Positions 30,039 to 42,198 of a DNA stretch of 64,000 bases are shown here, one piece after another. The notes under the pieces are model-generated. The model did no database searches, was not told the DNA's origin, and was given only the letters and a program-made list of their open reading frames with translations. This DNA comes from Artemisia argyi. Lineage: Eukaryota; Streptophyta; Magnoliopsida; Asterales; Asteraceae. How positions within the stretch are numbered: position 1 is the stretch's first letter; the number at the start of each line of letters is the position of its first letter. The position numbers and the translations under genes are program-made. Location of the stretch: NCBI GenBank assembly GCA_030686995.1, contig CM060709.1:271797913-271861912 (forward strand). Direction: 5' to 3'.

Positions 30039-31938
30039 CAACATAAACTTCTTCATTAATAAAACCATTTGAGAATGCACTTTTGACATCCATTTGAAAA
30101 AGTTTAAAGTCATGCATGCATATGCAAGTAAGATTCTAATTGACTCGAGCCTAGCAACCGGAGCAAAAGTTTCATCGTAGTAAATGCATTCTTGTTCATT
30201 ATAACCTTGTGCTACTAGCCTAGCTTTGTTTCAAGACACAACTCCGTTTTCATCCATTTTATTTCGAAAGAACCATTTTGTTCCAATTATAGTTTGATTC
30301 TTTGGTTGAGGAACTAGCGTCCAAACATCATTTCTAATAAATTGGTTCAATTCTTCTTGCATAGCTATTATCCAAGATTCATCATTTATAGCTTCATTTA
30401 TATTTTTAGGTTCAATGGTTGATATAAAACAAAAATAATTACTTTCATTTTGAGCATTTGATCTTAAGGTTCTTTCGTTAAGTTTACCAATGACACTATC
30501 TAATGGATAACTTTTAGACTCTTTAATATTAACTATTTCTCTATTTAATAGTTCATTTTCCTTGTCGTTTTCTAAATCAATTTGATTAATAACTTGACTT
30601 TCAACTAAGTCATCATTTACCAAAGGTGATGTCTTAGAGGGAGATGGACTTTCGTCGAATATTACGTTCAACGATTCCTCGATTCTTAATGTTTCTTTAT
30701 TTAGAACGATATAATCTTTGCTATTTTGTGAATATCCAAGGAATACACCTTCATAAGACTTTGGGTCAAATTTAGTGAGATAATCCTTGGTGTTTAGTAT
30801 AAAGCGTTTACTCCCAAATATTTTAAAGTATCCTAATGTTGGCTTTTTACCTATATATAATTCATATGGAGTTTTATCTAAAAATGGTCTAATTAGGACT
30901 CGGTTTAAGATATAAGTTGATGTGTCGACGACATTACACCAAAACTTTTGTGGAATATTTTGTTCGTTAAGCATTGTTCTACTCATCTCTTGAAGTGTCT
31001 GGTTTTTACGTTCTACTACACCATTAGATTGAGGAATGCGAGGAGCCAAGAAATTATGTGTTATACCATTTTTATCACAAAATTCACCAAATTGTATTTC
31101 GTTATCAAATTCCCGACCGTGATCCATTCTAATTGACACAACGCAATTTCCTAATTGATTTTGAATTTTCTTACTAAGAATTTCAAATTGTTCGAAAGCT
31201 TCATTTTTACTTTTCAAAAATATTGTCCATGTATATCGTGAATAATCATCTACTATGACCAAAGTGTAGAAGTTGCCTCCATAACTTTGAATAGTGGATG
31301 GACCGAACAAATCCATATGCAAAAGTTCTAGACACCTAGATGTAGACACCATATTTTTAGCCTTATGGCTACTATGAACTTTTTTACCAATTTTGCAAGC
31401 ATCACAAAAGTGTTGGTCGTATTTCAACTTGGGTAGGTTTCTAACTAATTCCTTAGAGGATAGGGATTGAATAAGTCTCATATTAGCGTGACCTAAGCGT
31501 CTATGCAAAAGAGTTGAGGTTTCATCTAATGAGGTAAGACAAAGTTTATCTCTAGATATTTTATCAATTTTCATGATGTATACGTTGTTCTTCAGAACTC
31601 CTTTAGCTATTGTTATACCATCTTTTAGTATCTTACTTTCATTTTCACTAAAAAGGACTTTATACTTTTTACGGTAAAGTTGGCTAATAATAAGAAGATT
31701 AAATCCTAAATTGTCAACATGAGCAACTTCATCAATAGATAGAGAGTCATGAGAGATAGTACCTATTCCGATGATTTTATTTTTAAGCTTGCTACCAAAA
31801 GTAACGTTACCTCCGTCATAAACTTGATATGTTGAGAAAAGACTTTTGTTTCCCGTCTTGTGTCTTGAGAAACCGCTATCTTTGATCCCTTCATCCGGTT
31901 CTAAACACAGTTTTAAGAAAACCTATTTTATAACAAGC
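30039..31938 (-). pseudogene. pol: Copia B protease, integrase and RT N-terminus
   Basis: On the minus strand a protease Asp-Ser-Gly (DSGFSRHKTGN) lies near 31880, then GGNVTFGSKLKNKIIG and LGFNLLIISQLYRKKYKVLF. From 31574 the frame is open for 447 codons: LHRRLGHANMRL with His24 and His29, CDACKIGKK with Cys57 and Cys60, Asp88 (LLHMDLFGP), Asp151 (IRMDHGREF) and Glu188 (NGVVERKNQ), so all DDE residues remain. RT begins at INEAINDESWIIAMQEEL and stops at 30231; a frameshift near 30115 follows before the C insertion at 30034. Residue numbers count from 31574. Confidence 0.9.
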
Positions 31939-33875
31939 ATTCAAACATTTGGTCCCCAATATCTCATGGGTCCATTTTGGTTAATCATGCCATTACCTTG
32001 ATTCATGTAAGGAAATGGTGGATATGGGTTCCAAGATATATAGTTTGGAAGTTGATGTTGTCTAGGTATGTTTTGACCCAACTATGTTGAAAGTAGGGTT
32101 GTGTGTTGTAGTTGCTCTTTGGAAAGGGGCGTTTGGATAGGCATTTTAGGTCTTGGTTGAGTAGTTCTAGTTCTAAATTCATTTTTAGCAAGTCCAACTC
32201 CTATTTTAATGGTTGGTTTGAGTTTAGTTTCAGTTGAACTAGTGTTGGACTTCTTTGTAACTTTAACAAATTCACTGCGGTTAGTTACTGAAATGTTCTG
32301 TTCTGCAATAGTCTCCACGGAACCAATGGGTTCAACTGGTGGAACCAAATTTTAGGTTCCGTCATTTCCGTGGGTCACTGCTGCAGTTTTGTCATTTTCT
32401 TTTCCTTTTTCGCCTTGTTTCTTTAAACTACTTATTGACCCTGATTTCATGAATCCTAACCCTGTTCTATCAAAATGTGATTTTTGGAGTTTCATTATTT
32501 CATCCGCACAACAAATGCTTTTATCAAACTTCTTAAACTTTGAGTTTTGTTTAATAAGATTATCTTGTGTGATTTTAAGCTTCTCAATCTCAAGTTTTAA
32601 CTCTTGACATGATTTGCAAGTTGTGTCACCATTTTTACTCTTTTCCAAACGTTTAGCTTTTTCTTTGAATTCATAAACTTCGTTTTCTAAAAATTCCTTT
32701 TTAGTCTTCGAAAATTTGTTTTTATTTATGAGTTTTAAGCTTAACTAACAAAGTTCGTTGTATTGTTGTTGCAACGTGTCATCATCAATAGAAGAGTAAG
32801 ATGAATTGGAATGTACCTCATTTGAGTCTTGAGCCATAAGAACTACTTCGTCATTTATCGGCTCTTCATCATCATTCTCACTATTACTCCAAGCACCACT
32901 TACAAAAGCACTTTGAATTTTGCTATTGGTTGGTTTTGGACATTCTCCTATTAAGTGACTTGTATCTCCACATCTAAAACACTTTCTTTCATTATTGACT
33001 TTCTTTACATCCCGATCTTTTCGTGAAGACTTATTTTCATCTTTAGGTTGCCTTACAAACTTTCCTCGTCTTCGAAAGAACTTCTTGAAGTCTCTAACCG
33101 CCATGGCATATTCTTCATCTTCAATATCCGAACTTGATTCCTCATTGTCATTTGATTCTATTCTAGCTTTTAAGGCAATAGATTTCACTTTTTCTTTCTT
33201 GCCTTTAACTATCTCCGAATCTTTTTCCATTACCATTTCATGAACTTTGAGGTTTCCAATAAGCTCATCAAGTGCCATGCTTGAAAGATCCTTAGATTCT
33301 TCAATAGCCGTTACTTTTGCTCTCCACTTAGGATGGAGTGCTCTAAGGAATTTCCTGACAAAATTCTTGATACAAAAAGATTCATCAAGTGTTTTAAGTG
33401 AAGTAATAATAGTGTTAAATTTAGCAAATGCACTATCAATAGTTTCATCTTCGGGAATAGAAAATTGTTCATATTGTTAGACAAGAAGATCAATTGTGTT
33501 ATCCTTAACTTGTGAGTTTCCTTGATGAGTAATTATTAAAGATTGCCAAATTTCTTTAGCGGTTTTGAACATAAAAACTCTTTCATACTCTTTCTTTGGT
33601 AAAGCATTATAAAGCATCATTTTAGCTTCATTATTTTTGGCAATTAGTTTCTTTTGATCATCACTATGTTTAGTGAGTGAACTATCCTCATCCCGACCAC
33701 TTCCAATATCCCTAAAAGTAGCCTTATGGTCACCTTCAATAATAATATACCATAGATCTATGTCCTTTGATTTTATGTAAGTTTCAAAACGGTTTTTCCA
33801 ATATATAAAGCCATTTGGTTCAAATAGTGGTGGTCTTTGCATAGATTGCCCTTCTTTGAATTTTTCAAAATCCAT
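31939..33875 (-). pseudogene. gag: Gag of copia B
   Basis: ATG 33875 is about 67 bases after the LTR. It begins MDFEKFKEGQSMQRPPLFEP, then YWKNRFETYIKSKDIDLWYI (DUF4219/UBN2-type gag). One frame continues through in-frame stops at 33477, 32745, 32352, 32082 and two near 31940, without frameshift. The zinc knuckle CFRCGDTSHLIGEC lies near 32975. A Lys/Glu-rich coiled-coil-like segment (32700-32450) follows. Near 32385-32297 the coding sequence itself contains the GGAACC/GGTTCC box module that elsewhere sits in promoters. Confidence 0.88.
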
Positions 33876-33927
33876 GGATCGTTCAAAGTTTTAAGATACA
33901 ATATATTTTAAAATCTTGAGTAACGTA

Positions 33928-33941
33928 GCTCTTGATGCCCA
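33928..33941 (-). other. Primer binding site of copia B
   Basis: On the minus strand TGGGCATCAAGAGC follows the LTR after one base. It resembles the initiator-Met site TGGTATCAGAGC but is imperfect, either from decay or from use of a variant tRNA end. Confidence 0.55.
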
Positions 33942-33942
33942 T

Positions 33943-35235
33943 TGTGGAAAACTAGAAGGGGGGTTGAATAGTTTACCGGTTTTTAATTTGATTTTCTTTG
34001 AAATCTTTTACGTGTAATCGACAACTAAAACTTACCAAACAATAAGTAATATGCAAGAATAAAAGTAAGAAACGATCAAACCATAATACGGATGTTTATC
34101 GTGGTTCGGCTACAAGGACTCTTTTTTCTTGCCCTACTCCACACCCCGAGTATCCAACTCGAGAGTTTATTTCACTATTCAACAAGCTCCTTTAACCGGC
34201 AGAGAAAACCTTACACATTGCTTACACACTATTACCGACACTAAGCTAGATGTCGAGTTCTTTCACAAGGGTTCAACCACTCCCGATAGTTCTTTTACAA
34301 GGGTACAACAACTCCCGATACACTAAGTATTTTGAGGACTAAAATACTAACAGATCACTACAAGTGGATACAATACAATGATGTATAAACTTTACTAGTT
34401 GACACTATGCTATGCTTAACAAGTCTTGCAACGTTGTGTTGAAGCTTGTGAAGTCATGATCTCCTTGCTACAAAGAAAGACTCACAAATATGAAATGGAA
34501 CTGAGTTAGAAGATAGAAATGAAAGTATATGCAGTATGTTATGATCGTAAGTGATAAGAAAAACTCAAAGCATGGGTTGCTATTTATGAGCAAACTTCCA
34601 GACCAACCCACGTATACAGCAGAATCATTACTTTGGTTTCTTCCATTATACCTGAGGGTTCCGCCGGCATGTCTGACAGAATCCTGCACAAGATATCACA
34701 TAATCTAACTCAATATTCTCAAGATCTCACAAAGTCAACTTTGAGATCTTTGAGTATGAATCTATACAAAATAAAACATGTCTCTTACACAAATGTTTCC
34801 TTGAAAGGACATGTGTGATGCAAGTGATGATGTAAGTATATATGATTTCTAATTATAGATATTCTTGAAGATGAAAGTATTTCTTGCAAAAGAGTTTATG
34901 TAGAAAATGTTTGTTTGAGATGTTTAGCAAGTGAATGATTTACAAAAAAAGAGTTTGCTTACTTATATCCTAATAAGACATACTATTTAGAAAACTTGCT
35001 AAATATACTTATAAAACATTTTTAACACATGTACTTAAACTAAAGTATACTTAACTATTTTACAATTAGAAGTCACTTTATGAAAACATGTAAATGTAGT
35101 TTGAGTGATGTTAAATAAAAGACTTTTAAACTATATTTACGATTTGCTAAAAATAAACTTTACCTTTTGTAGTTAACAAAACTAAGAAAGATCGTATAAT
35201 ATAAATAACGTTTTTAGGCGATATTTGTATTAACA
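33943..35235 (-). repeat. 5' LTR of copia B
   Basis: On the minus strand it runs TGTTAATACAAATATCGCC...CTAGTTTTCCACA, 1293 bp, matching the LTR of A at both ends and B's truncated 3' LTR over 34521-35235. A decayed box module (34606-34690, one intact GGTTCCGCC) sits upstream of CATAAATAG (34588-34581, minus), the TATA position. Confidence 0.92.
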
Positions 35236-35573
35236 TACTTGATATCATAACACAAGTTTGGATAAGTGTCTTAGTCGAATCTAAGGAATTTAGAGAGAGA
35301 AAGTGGGATGTTCTAGTGAGAGAAAGTTTAGTCTATTAGCTTCAAATGAATGAACAACCAACCCTTTTCCCTTATGTGGGAAAGGATATTTATAGTCATA
35401 CATAAAATGCCCCACTTGGGCTGTGGAGTGAGCTGATAGTGGGTAAAGACCCAACCCAAATCCACGAATACTACGATAACTAGATTAATACTAATAAGCC
35501 TATGAGCTATCTTATTCTAGATGATACTCGGGTTGATCGAGTCTTCCGTATGAATTTTGATATTCCTAACAGT
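35236..35573 (-). repeat. LTR fragment of element E (3' LTR, 5' portion)
   Basis: On the minus strand TGTTAGGAATATC starts at 35573, just after TTAGGGGTAGAC, which looks like a polypurine tract. Inside is GACTATAAATATCC, a good TATA box, followed by a leader rich in CT. It is cut at 35236 by the 5' LTR of element B, so B probably inserted into this LTR; its far part should lie beyond B's other end. Confidence 0.6.
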
Positions 35574-37899
35574 CTACCCCTAAGTGAGGTCACCCCAGAA
35601 TTTACAAATTGAATTCTAGCATTTTAATACATGAATTTGATTTTGCAACTCGTAGACTTTGATTCTTCACAAACGACAAAATTTATACTTTTAGTTATGA
35701 TCTTTTGATGAATGTTCCTTCAGCATGTGTGAACGTTAAGAATTCATTAAGACCATCAGTTTCCGGATGTCAGTGTGTCATTCTCATTGTACTGTTGCAT
35801 CATAGTGATAAAGTGATCATCAGACCGACATGCTCACACTTTACTGAATCATGATATATATCATTAGAGTAGCGGAAGTGTTGTTTAAATTCATTCAAAT
35901 ATCATGATATCTTTGACAATGATTGTGTGGTGTGAGCATGCGGTGATGAATTGACATCTCTTTGATAATTAGCTGCAACTGCCTGGGATTCCTGCATACA
36001 ACAGTCAGCAACAAAACGTCCAACACTTATAGGTTTGGACTTCGAGATCATAATCAGCATAGTGTGAAGACTTATCTCTAATCCTTTCCAAGGCTGTTCC
36101 TGAATTGGATACCCCCTATAGGGCTTGTACAGATACACTGAAGTGTGTCAACGATTCAAGTAAGTCGCTGAAGTATACCAAAGTATCACTCCACAACTGT
36201 AGACCGTTTGAAACCGCCACGAACACTAAGCGTAATCCACAGGAATTACCGAAGTGACCTACTGTCAGGGCTGTTTGATGATGACCCTGGCAGGAATTTC
36301 CATTCAATGACTGAGAATAACATATGTAATTTCTCTCATAAATGTTCTGGCAGATTGCTACGATCTACGTAGGACTTTTAATAGTACACCTGATGTCCTT
36401 AATGTTGAACCATCAGTGTAGCAGTATCATGTGTTCCTATGCGATCTTGTGATGAATCTCGGGGCTCAAGACTCGATAGGTGCAATTTTCGTAGTCAGAG
36501 ATTGGAGCAGTGTCTCCTGTTTCAATATCAACATGACTCGTAATGAGCGGTTAATAGATTATGCAGGGTTCCCCGTGAGAATTAAACAAGTCCTTTTAAG
36601 AGAACTTGAGTGACTAGAAGGTTTAGTGCAGTGCGTCACTTGGTCCTTGACATCTTGTCTTCAATACCGGTGTTACCTTAGTAACAACCAGTAGCATATG
36701 AATTGAACCCGGTTTCTGCCCTAAGGTTGAATAATTGGAGGGCTATTTATTTTCACCCTTTCTCATTACTTTTCTTTTTAATTCTTCAACCCCTTCTTTC
36801 TCCTTTCTCATATTTCTTCTTTTTCCATAATCATACCTAAGGACTTTCTATACTAACTATTCGGAATTATCCTTGGGTATATCCCTTCGGCTCTGGCGGA
36901 TCATAGGAAGGTTTTCATAACCTTAATCACCTTATAACTTCATGACTATCCTAGGTTGCAGTAAAATAAATCTTTGAAAAATCTCTCAAAGTATTTATGA
37001 TTATGAAACACATTTGGCTAACACTTTAAGAGTTTTGTATTTTTTAAATGCTCTCCCTTAAAAAGTGCTCAAATGTTTTTAGTATAAATTTGCACATGTT
37101 GGGCAGAGATTGCACTTTTGAATTGATCCACCTTCAGTGAACATTGACCGATTCGAGACACGCTTACATCACTAGTTAGACAAGCTTGAAATTGTTACCC
37201 GGCCTGGTCAAGTCCACAAAAGGTTTCTCGATATGGTACATTCTACTAAGACAAGTCCTCTTCGAGACACGCTTACATCACTGGTTAGACCAGCTTGAAA
37301 TTATTACCCGGCCAAGACAAGTCCTTTCGATTAGTGACAGTTAGTTTTGTTTCATCAATTCATTGGTGAATATCTTAGTCGAGCTCACATAAGATGTTAC
37401 ATCTTTGTGTTATAATCTAATCACCTTCCGAGATGTCGTATCTTTAGTTATATTTTAATCACTTTTTGAATTTCTCCCCTTCAAAAATAGCATATTGATG
37501 TTGTTTTTGGAAAACTTTGATTAAAATATGCTTTTTGAGGTTTTTCAGGAAGAATCCCACAAGAATGTTATGATTTGCACAAAGAGGTTTCAAGTACTCC
37601 CCCTCAAGAAGTGTAATACTTTTTGAGTTTTAAAATTAGGAGAGGCAATACTAGTTCTTTTAAGCAGAATTAGAATAAATCATTTGAAAAGGTTTGATTA
37701 ATTCTACTCAAAAGTAAGAAGCTTTCGCTTCTTTTATCAAGAATGAGGCACTGAAGCGTACATCATACTACTCCCCCTCAACAAGTGAGGGAGGTAAAGA
37801 CGATACACATATAATATATATCACTACTTAAATAGTCCAAAGTTTACAACATTAATCCACAACAACAAAAGAGATCTAAATATTACAGAGAAGATGTTC
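35574..37899 (-). other. 3' noncoding region of element E with polypurine tracts and a direct repeat
   Basis: There is no supportable gene in this 2.3-kb stretch. Minus-strand polypurine tracts GAAGGGGAGAA (about 37485), TGAGGGGGAGTAC (about 37605) and TTGAGGGGGAGTAG (about 37775) recall the multiple tracts of A and B. A direct repeat of about 50 bases, starting CGAGACACGCTTACATCACT, occurs near 37153 and 37264. The short ORFs here have no recognisable features. Confidence 0.55.
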
Positions 37900-40800
37900 T
37901 TATTCGGCTCTCTGTAGAAGTTTGTAATCACCCTCTCTAACTCTGCCACCAACGAAGCTTTCTAGTTTGCGGAAGATCCTCCTTGTCCTAAGCCTTTTCT
38001 GAATGGCAAACATGAAAGCTTCACTTATTTCCACGTCTTTCACTGTCTAAAAACTAGTATTAAATCCAGGATTTATCTTGTTGATCTTGAATTCCTTTAT
38101 TCTTTAGTCCAAAGCTTCTTCAATCTGTAGTAGAGAACCATCACTGAACTTGTAGATCTTATTGAAGCGCATTATCATTTGAACTCCATACTTATCTCTG
38201 AATATGGCAGCACTTGGAGACTTAATGACGGAGTAGTCGTGCTTAAACTCCAACCTTTTTGCTTCCCATCGAGGCTTAGTAAGGTTGAGCTGAGTCTAGT
38301 AACTCTCAACCTCAAGTTGGAAGTCGCCTACTCATTTTTTGATCACCAAGCCCCTGGTCCATAGGTTGACTGCTGTGACAAGAACCCTCTTTTCATTAGG
38401 TGATAGATGTTGCAGTTCACCTTGAAGATTCAGAAAGTAAAGATCCTCAAACTCACTAGGGTGAAGGTTTTTGAAGTCACTTTCAGTAATGAGGTATTCT
38501 TTAAGATCAGCTCTTTGAAGGACAATCTTCTTCAGGTAATCATATCCATACATCGGAAAGATCTCGATTCTAACAACACTCAAGATTTGCATGTAAGTAC
38601 GTACAGCTCTACGATTGCCTTCAGCTGATTATCTGTCAATGTAGAATCTGTGTTTGTGGAACCGCCAGTGAGAAATACCATAAGCAGCGATAATGTCATA
38701 CTTGCATTCTTTGTCAATCCACATTTGATCAGGTATGATTTGCTCTAACCCAGCGTTAGGATAATAAGCAGCCTTCATCTTTGTGATTGACAGTGCATGT
38801 CTACTACCTTTGTTGCCGAATCGTAGATATTCTAAATCTTTATTGAAGAAGAAGTATGCTTGAATGGTGACCAAACCTGGTGGATCACCCAGTGGGAGAG
38901 GTCTGCTGACATCCTATTTTAGGATCTCGTCACCTACTTGATCAGTCAGAAGCTTGTGGTATTCCTCCATTTGGTATTGAAGATGAATCACGTCATGATG
39001 GAAGACCTTGACTACTTCATATGTTGGACCTTCCAAATCTTGTGGTGTAAGCTCCATGATTCCTTTTTGCTTACAAAACCAGTCTATAAATGTTCCCATA
39101 TCACCGGTCTGAGCTAGTAGGGAATTCTCCGATGGAGGCATATGGCTTGATGCAATAGTAGCTGCCCAGTTGTGATCAGGAACTTGCGTATCCACCGAGG
39201 GAATGGTCCAGTCAGGTTCTGGTGTTGCATGTCTGTCTTCCTCAGTTGAGGGCTTCCACCAATATTTCTTCGTATCACTAGTAGGTATGGACCATTTTGA
39301 ATCGAATGCTTCAGATATGTCATCCTCTGAAAAAACCTTCCACCAATCTCTATTCAGGTTCATCTTTGGGATATGAATGTTTGAGATATCATCATCATCA
39401 GAATATGGCTCTTGTTCAAAGGTTGACTCTTCATTCATGACATGATCTTCAGGAATTTATCGGACTGAGGGCTTGAATAGTGTATCAGTAGTCGTCCAGG
39501 CTGTGTACACAGTAGATGTAACCGTATTAGATGAGCTTGGAGCCGTGGATTGATTTGGCTGATCTTTCATAGTGGATTATGAAGGAGGATGAGGTGTTGG
39601 ATGAGCATGAGATGATCCAGAAGCTCTAGAAGATCCTGCAGCTCCGGATGGGCCTGAAGGTGGAGGAGGGGGTGGTGGATAAGGAGGAGACCCAGGTGGT
39701 GTATTAGGTTAACCGTGTCTCTTACTCATCTTTTTCTTTCTACGGGTCTCTGCCAGATCCTCCATGAGTTGGTCAAAATTATCTTGATCAATTGACATTT
39801 CCAAGGCTTCGTATAATCTTCTGTGATCTTTGTGGCCTTCGTTAAGGTTTGTCTCATACATGCGTTGTAGCAGAATTTCCTTCATATCCGTGGTGGGAAG
39901 ATCTCTGAATCGTGCTCTAAGTGGTGCTTCCATTGCCCAATCCACAACCACTGCTACATGGTTGTCAATGGCACTCATTACGTTTTGGTCGAAGTTGAGA
40001 TTTTCAAGCTTAGATAAATGAGAACCGTGATGTTTAACAAAATTGGGTAGATCATGACCTTCCAGAACACTAATACATTTTAGATCTTCTTCAATACATG
40101 ACTCTAGGCTTAGGTTGGTAGATGGAGGTGTTGGAATTGTTGTTGTCGTGGTGGTTGTCGCAGTTGTAGTAGTTGCAGATAAGGGAGTAGCTATTGTTGG
40201 TATTGCCGTTGGAATTGGAATAGTCATTGTTGGAACTGCTGACGTGTCTTGTTCAATAGTGACAGACACCATTGACACAACTTCTTTATCATCATTAGTC
40301 TTCTCGATCTCAAAATCAGAAGGCTTGTCAGAAATAAATTGATCCCCAAATGTAAGGTCATGTTCAAGATTCTTGAGAGATGACAGAGTGCTCGTTGAGC
40401 TAGCGGGTTCCTCAAAATGAGTCTGATCATCAGATCTTAGTTTCAGATTTTCCTGAACACCTGATTATGCCGTTTACACGAACTCATCATTCACGGTCTC
40501 AAGTGGTGGATCCGAAGTGAAATTCTCATGAAGTGAGATCTCCTTCTCAGCTTCACCCGGGTCAGGACCTACAGCGTCTTCAGATTTTTTCTTAGTTTGA
40601 CCTTCTGACACACTCATCCTTACCTTTTCTTCCTTAGAAGCCAGTTCATGTAATTCGGTGTCACTAGATTCGAGAATAAGTTCCAAGCTTGGTGAGAGTT
40701 CTTTAACAGTATCAGAGGATTCAGTGCCTTGAGAGGGGTCTGAGGTTCGTTTCTTGAGAATGAACTTGGTGGTAGTTGTCTTAGAAGCCAGAGAAGAGAT

Positions 40801-42198
40801 GTCTTTTAAGGTTTGAGCCACTTGTTCCACAGTTGCAACACTTTTACCTTTGCCTTCCACTTCATGTAGAGGTTGTAATCTCCCAGTGTCTGGTTCACGG
40901 ATGCTCACACCTTTAGTAGAGTGGCCCGGCGACTTCACTTGATCTTTCAAACTGGCTTCCACAACCTTTTGAATGTCTTCCGTCTCTTCTTGTAGAATTT
41001 GCTCAGGCATGCGAACATCATCCTTCTCATCTACTAATCTTTGAGTTCTTTTGGAACCCTATTTCTTACCAGCATCAACCTTTTTTGGTTTCTTAGCTTG
41101 ACTTGGAGCTTCGCCAGTAGTGGATGCTTCCTTTCGTTTCTTTAGCTTTCATTGCTTGGCTGACTTCAGTGGTTTCCTAGATTTAGTAGATTTAGGAGCA
41201 GGAGATTCAACTTCACCAATTTGTTCACCGGCCATATACCTTTGATACGAGGCCACGTTATTTAAGCATTCCTGATAATATGGAGCATTGATTATATCAC
41301 TTGCGATGAGGGGTTCAGGTATGGCCTTCCCAAATACTTCATGTTTGGTTCCCTTTGCCGTGAACTTAAGATTCCCAAGGACATGTTCATCATCTGGCAA
41401 GTGGAGTGGAGAGTCAAATATTGGGTGGAACTTGTACAAACTCTGATGATGGAAGATTATCAACTTAGTAAACCTGACACTTGGAATCATTAGATAGTTA
41501 ATCTTCTTCTTTCCTGCTTTATGTAGTGCTAGATTCTTCTTGTCCTCAATGAACAAGTGGATGGATTGAGTGAATTCTTCCCAAATTCTCTCTGCATAAT
41601 CAATGTTAGCCCGATTAATGATCCCCCAAAGTATCTGTAGCACTAGAGCTCTTAGAGTCTTAAAGCACGAAGTCTTGCCTGTAAGACATAGGTTGATGAT
41701 AGTTAAGAGTGCCCTCCATGGCTGATACATGTTATGTGTAATAACTGTAGATAATGTGTTGAAGGACTTGGGGTAGCCCAAATCATTGACAAAGTTGATA
41801 AGTACTTCTGGTGCAGGTGGGGAAGTGAAAGGTTTGTTTTCAACTACCAGTGTGATCTAAAGTGCATTTTTGATTGTGTCTTTGGTGAGATCGAACCATT
41901 GTTCGTCAAGCTGACAACTGTAACTTGCAGTATCTTTGTCATATCTTATGGTATTCCAGAACTGTTGGATGTAGATGGCTGGAATAGTGCATGCAGTAAA
42001 GGCTCCAAAGAAATAAGTTTGCATCAGAATGTTTATAGCAAGCTTGTAGATTGGTTTGTGTTGAGTGTTATCCACATCCGGGTAACAGTTGCTCTTTCCA
42101 ATAGAAACCCAGTTGTCATGAGCTAAGATCTGATCATCTGTACGAGTGGGTGGAGGAAGAACAGGCTTTTGATCAGCAGGAGCATTAACGTCAGCCAT
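37900..42198 (-). pseudogene. Accessory ORF2 of element E (4.3-kb frame with many stops)
   Basis: From ATG 42198 (MADVNAPADQKPVLPPPTRT) to TAA 37902-37900 one frame of 1433 codons holds together with about 14 stops but no frameshift that I can find. The N-terminal domain has FGAFTACTIPAIYIQQFWNT, YQPWRALLTIINLCLTGKTS and RALVLQILWGIINRANIDYA. The middle is Lys/Glu/Ser/Thr-rich, with a Thr run and a Pro run (PPYPPPPPPPSGPSG). The C-terminal domain has AYFFFNKDLEYLRFGNKGSR, AAYGISHWRFHKHRFYIDR and MQILSVVRIEIFPMYGYDYL. It resembles very large ORFs common in Asteraceae retroelements; function unknown. A TGTGCAG acceptor-like site lies five bases upstream of the ATG. Confidence 0.72.

Larger units (their letters stand above)
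11460..35235 (-). mobile_element. Copia element B (minus strand), interrupted by element C
   Basis: On the minus strand this element runs from its 5' LTR (35235-33943) through primer site, gag, protease, integrase and RT, is interrupted at 30034/17988 by element C, and continues with RT/RNase H, ORF2, ORF3, polypurine tract and a 3' LTR cut at 11460. Pieces before and after C fit together in the RT gene. It is the oldest copy of the A/B family here, because A and C both lie within it. Gag-pol is one frame from 33875 to 30231 apart from several stop codons. Confidence 0.87.

Noticed and set aside
35902..36613. Small ORFs at 35902-36138, 36116-36307 and 36431-36613
   Set aside because: No recognisable motifs, no initiation context, and they lie in the untranslated 3' region of element E.
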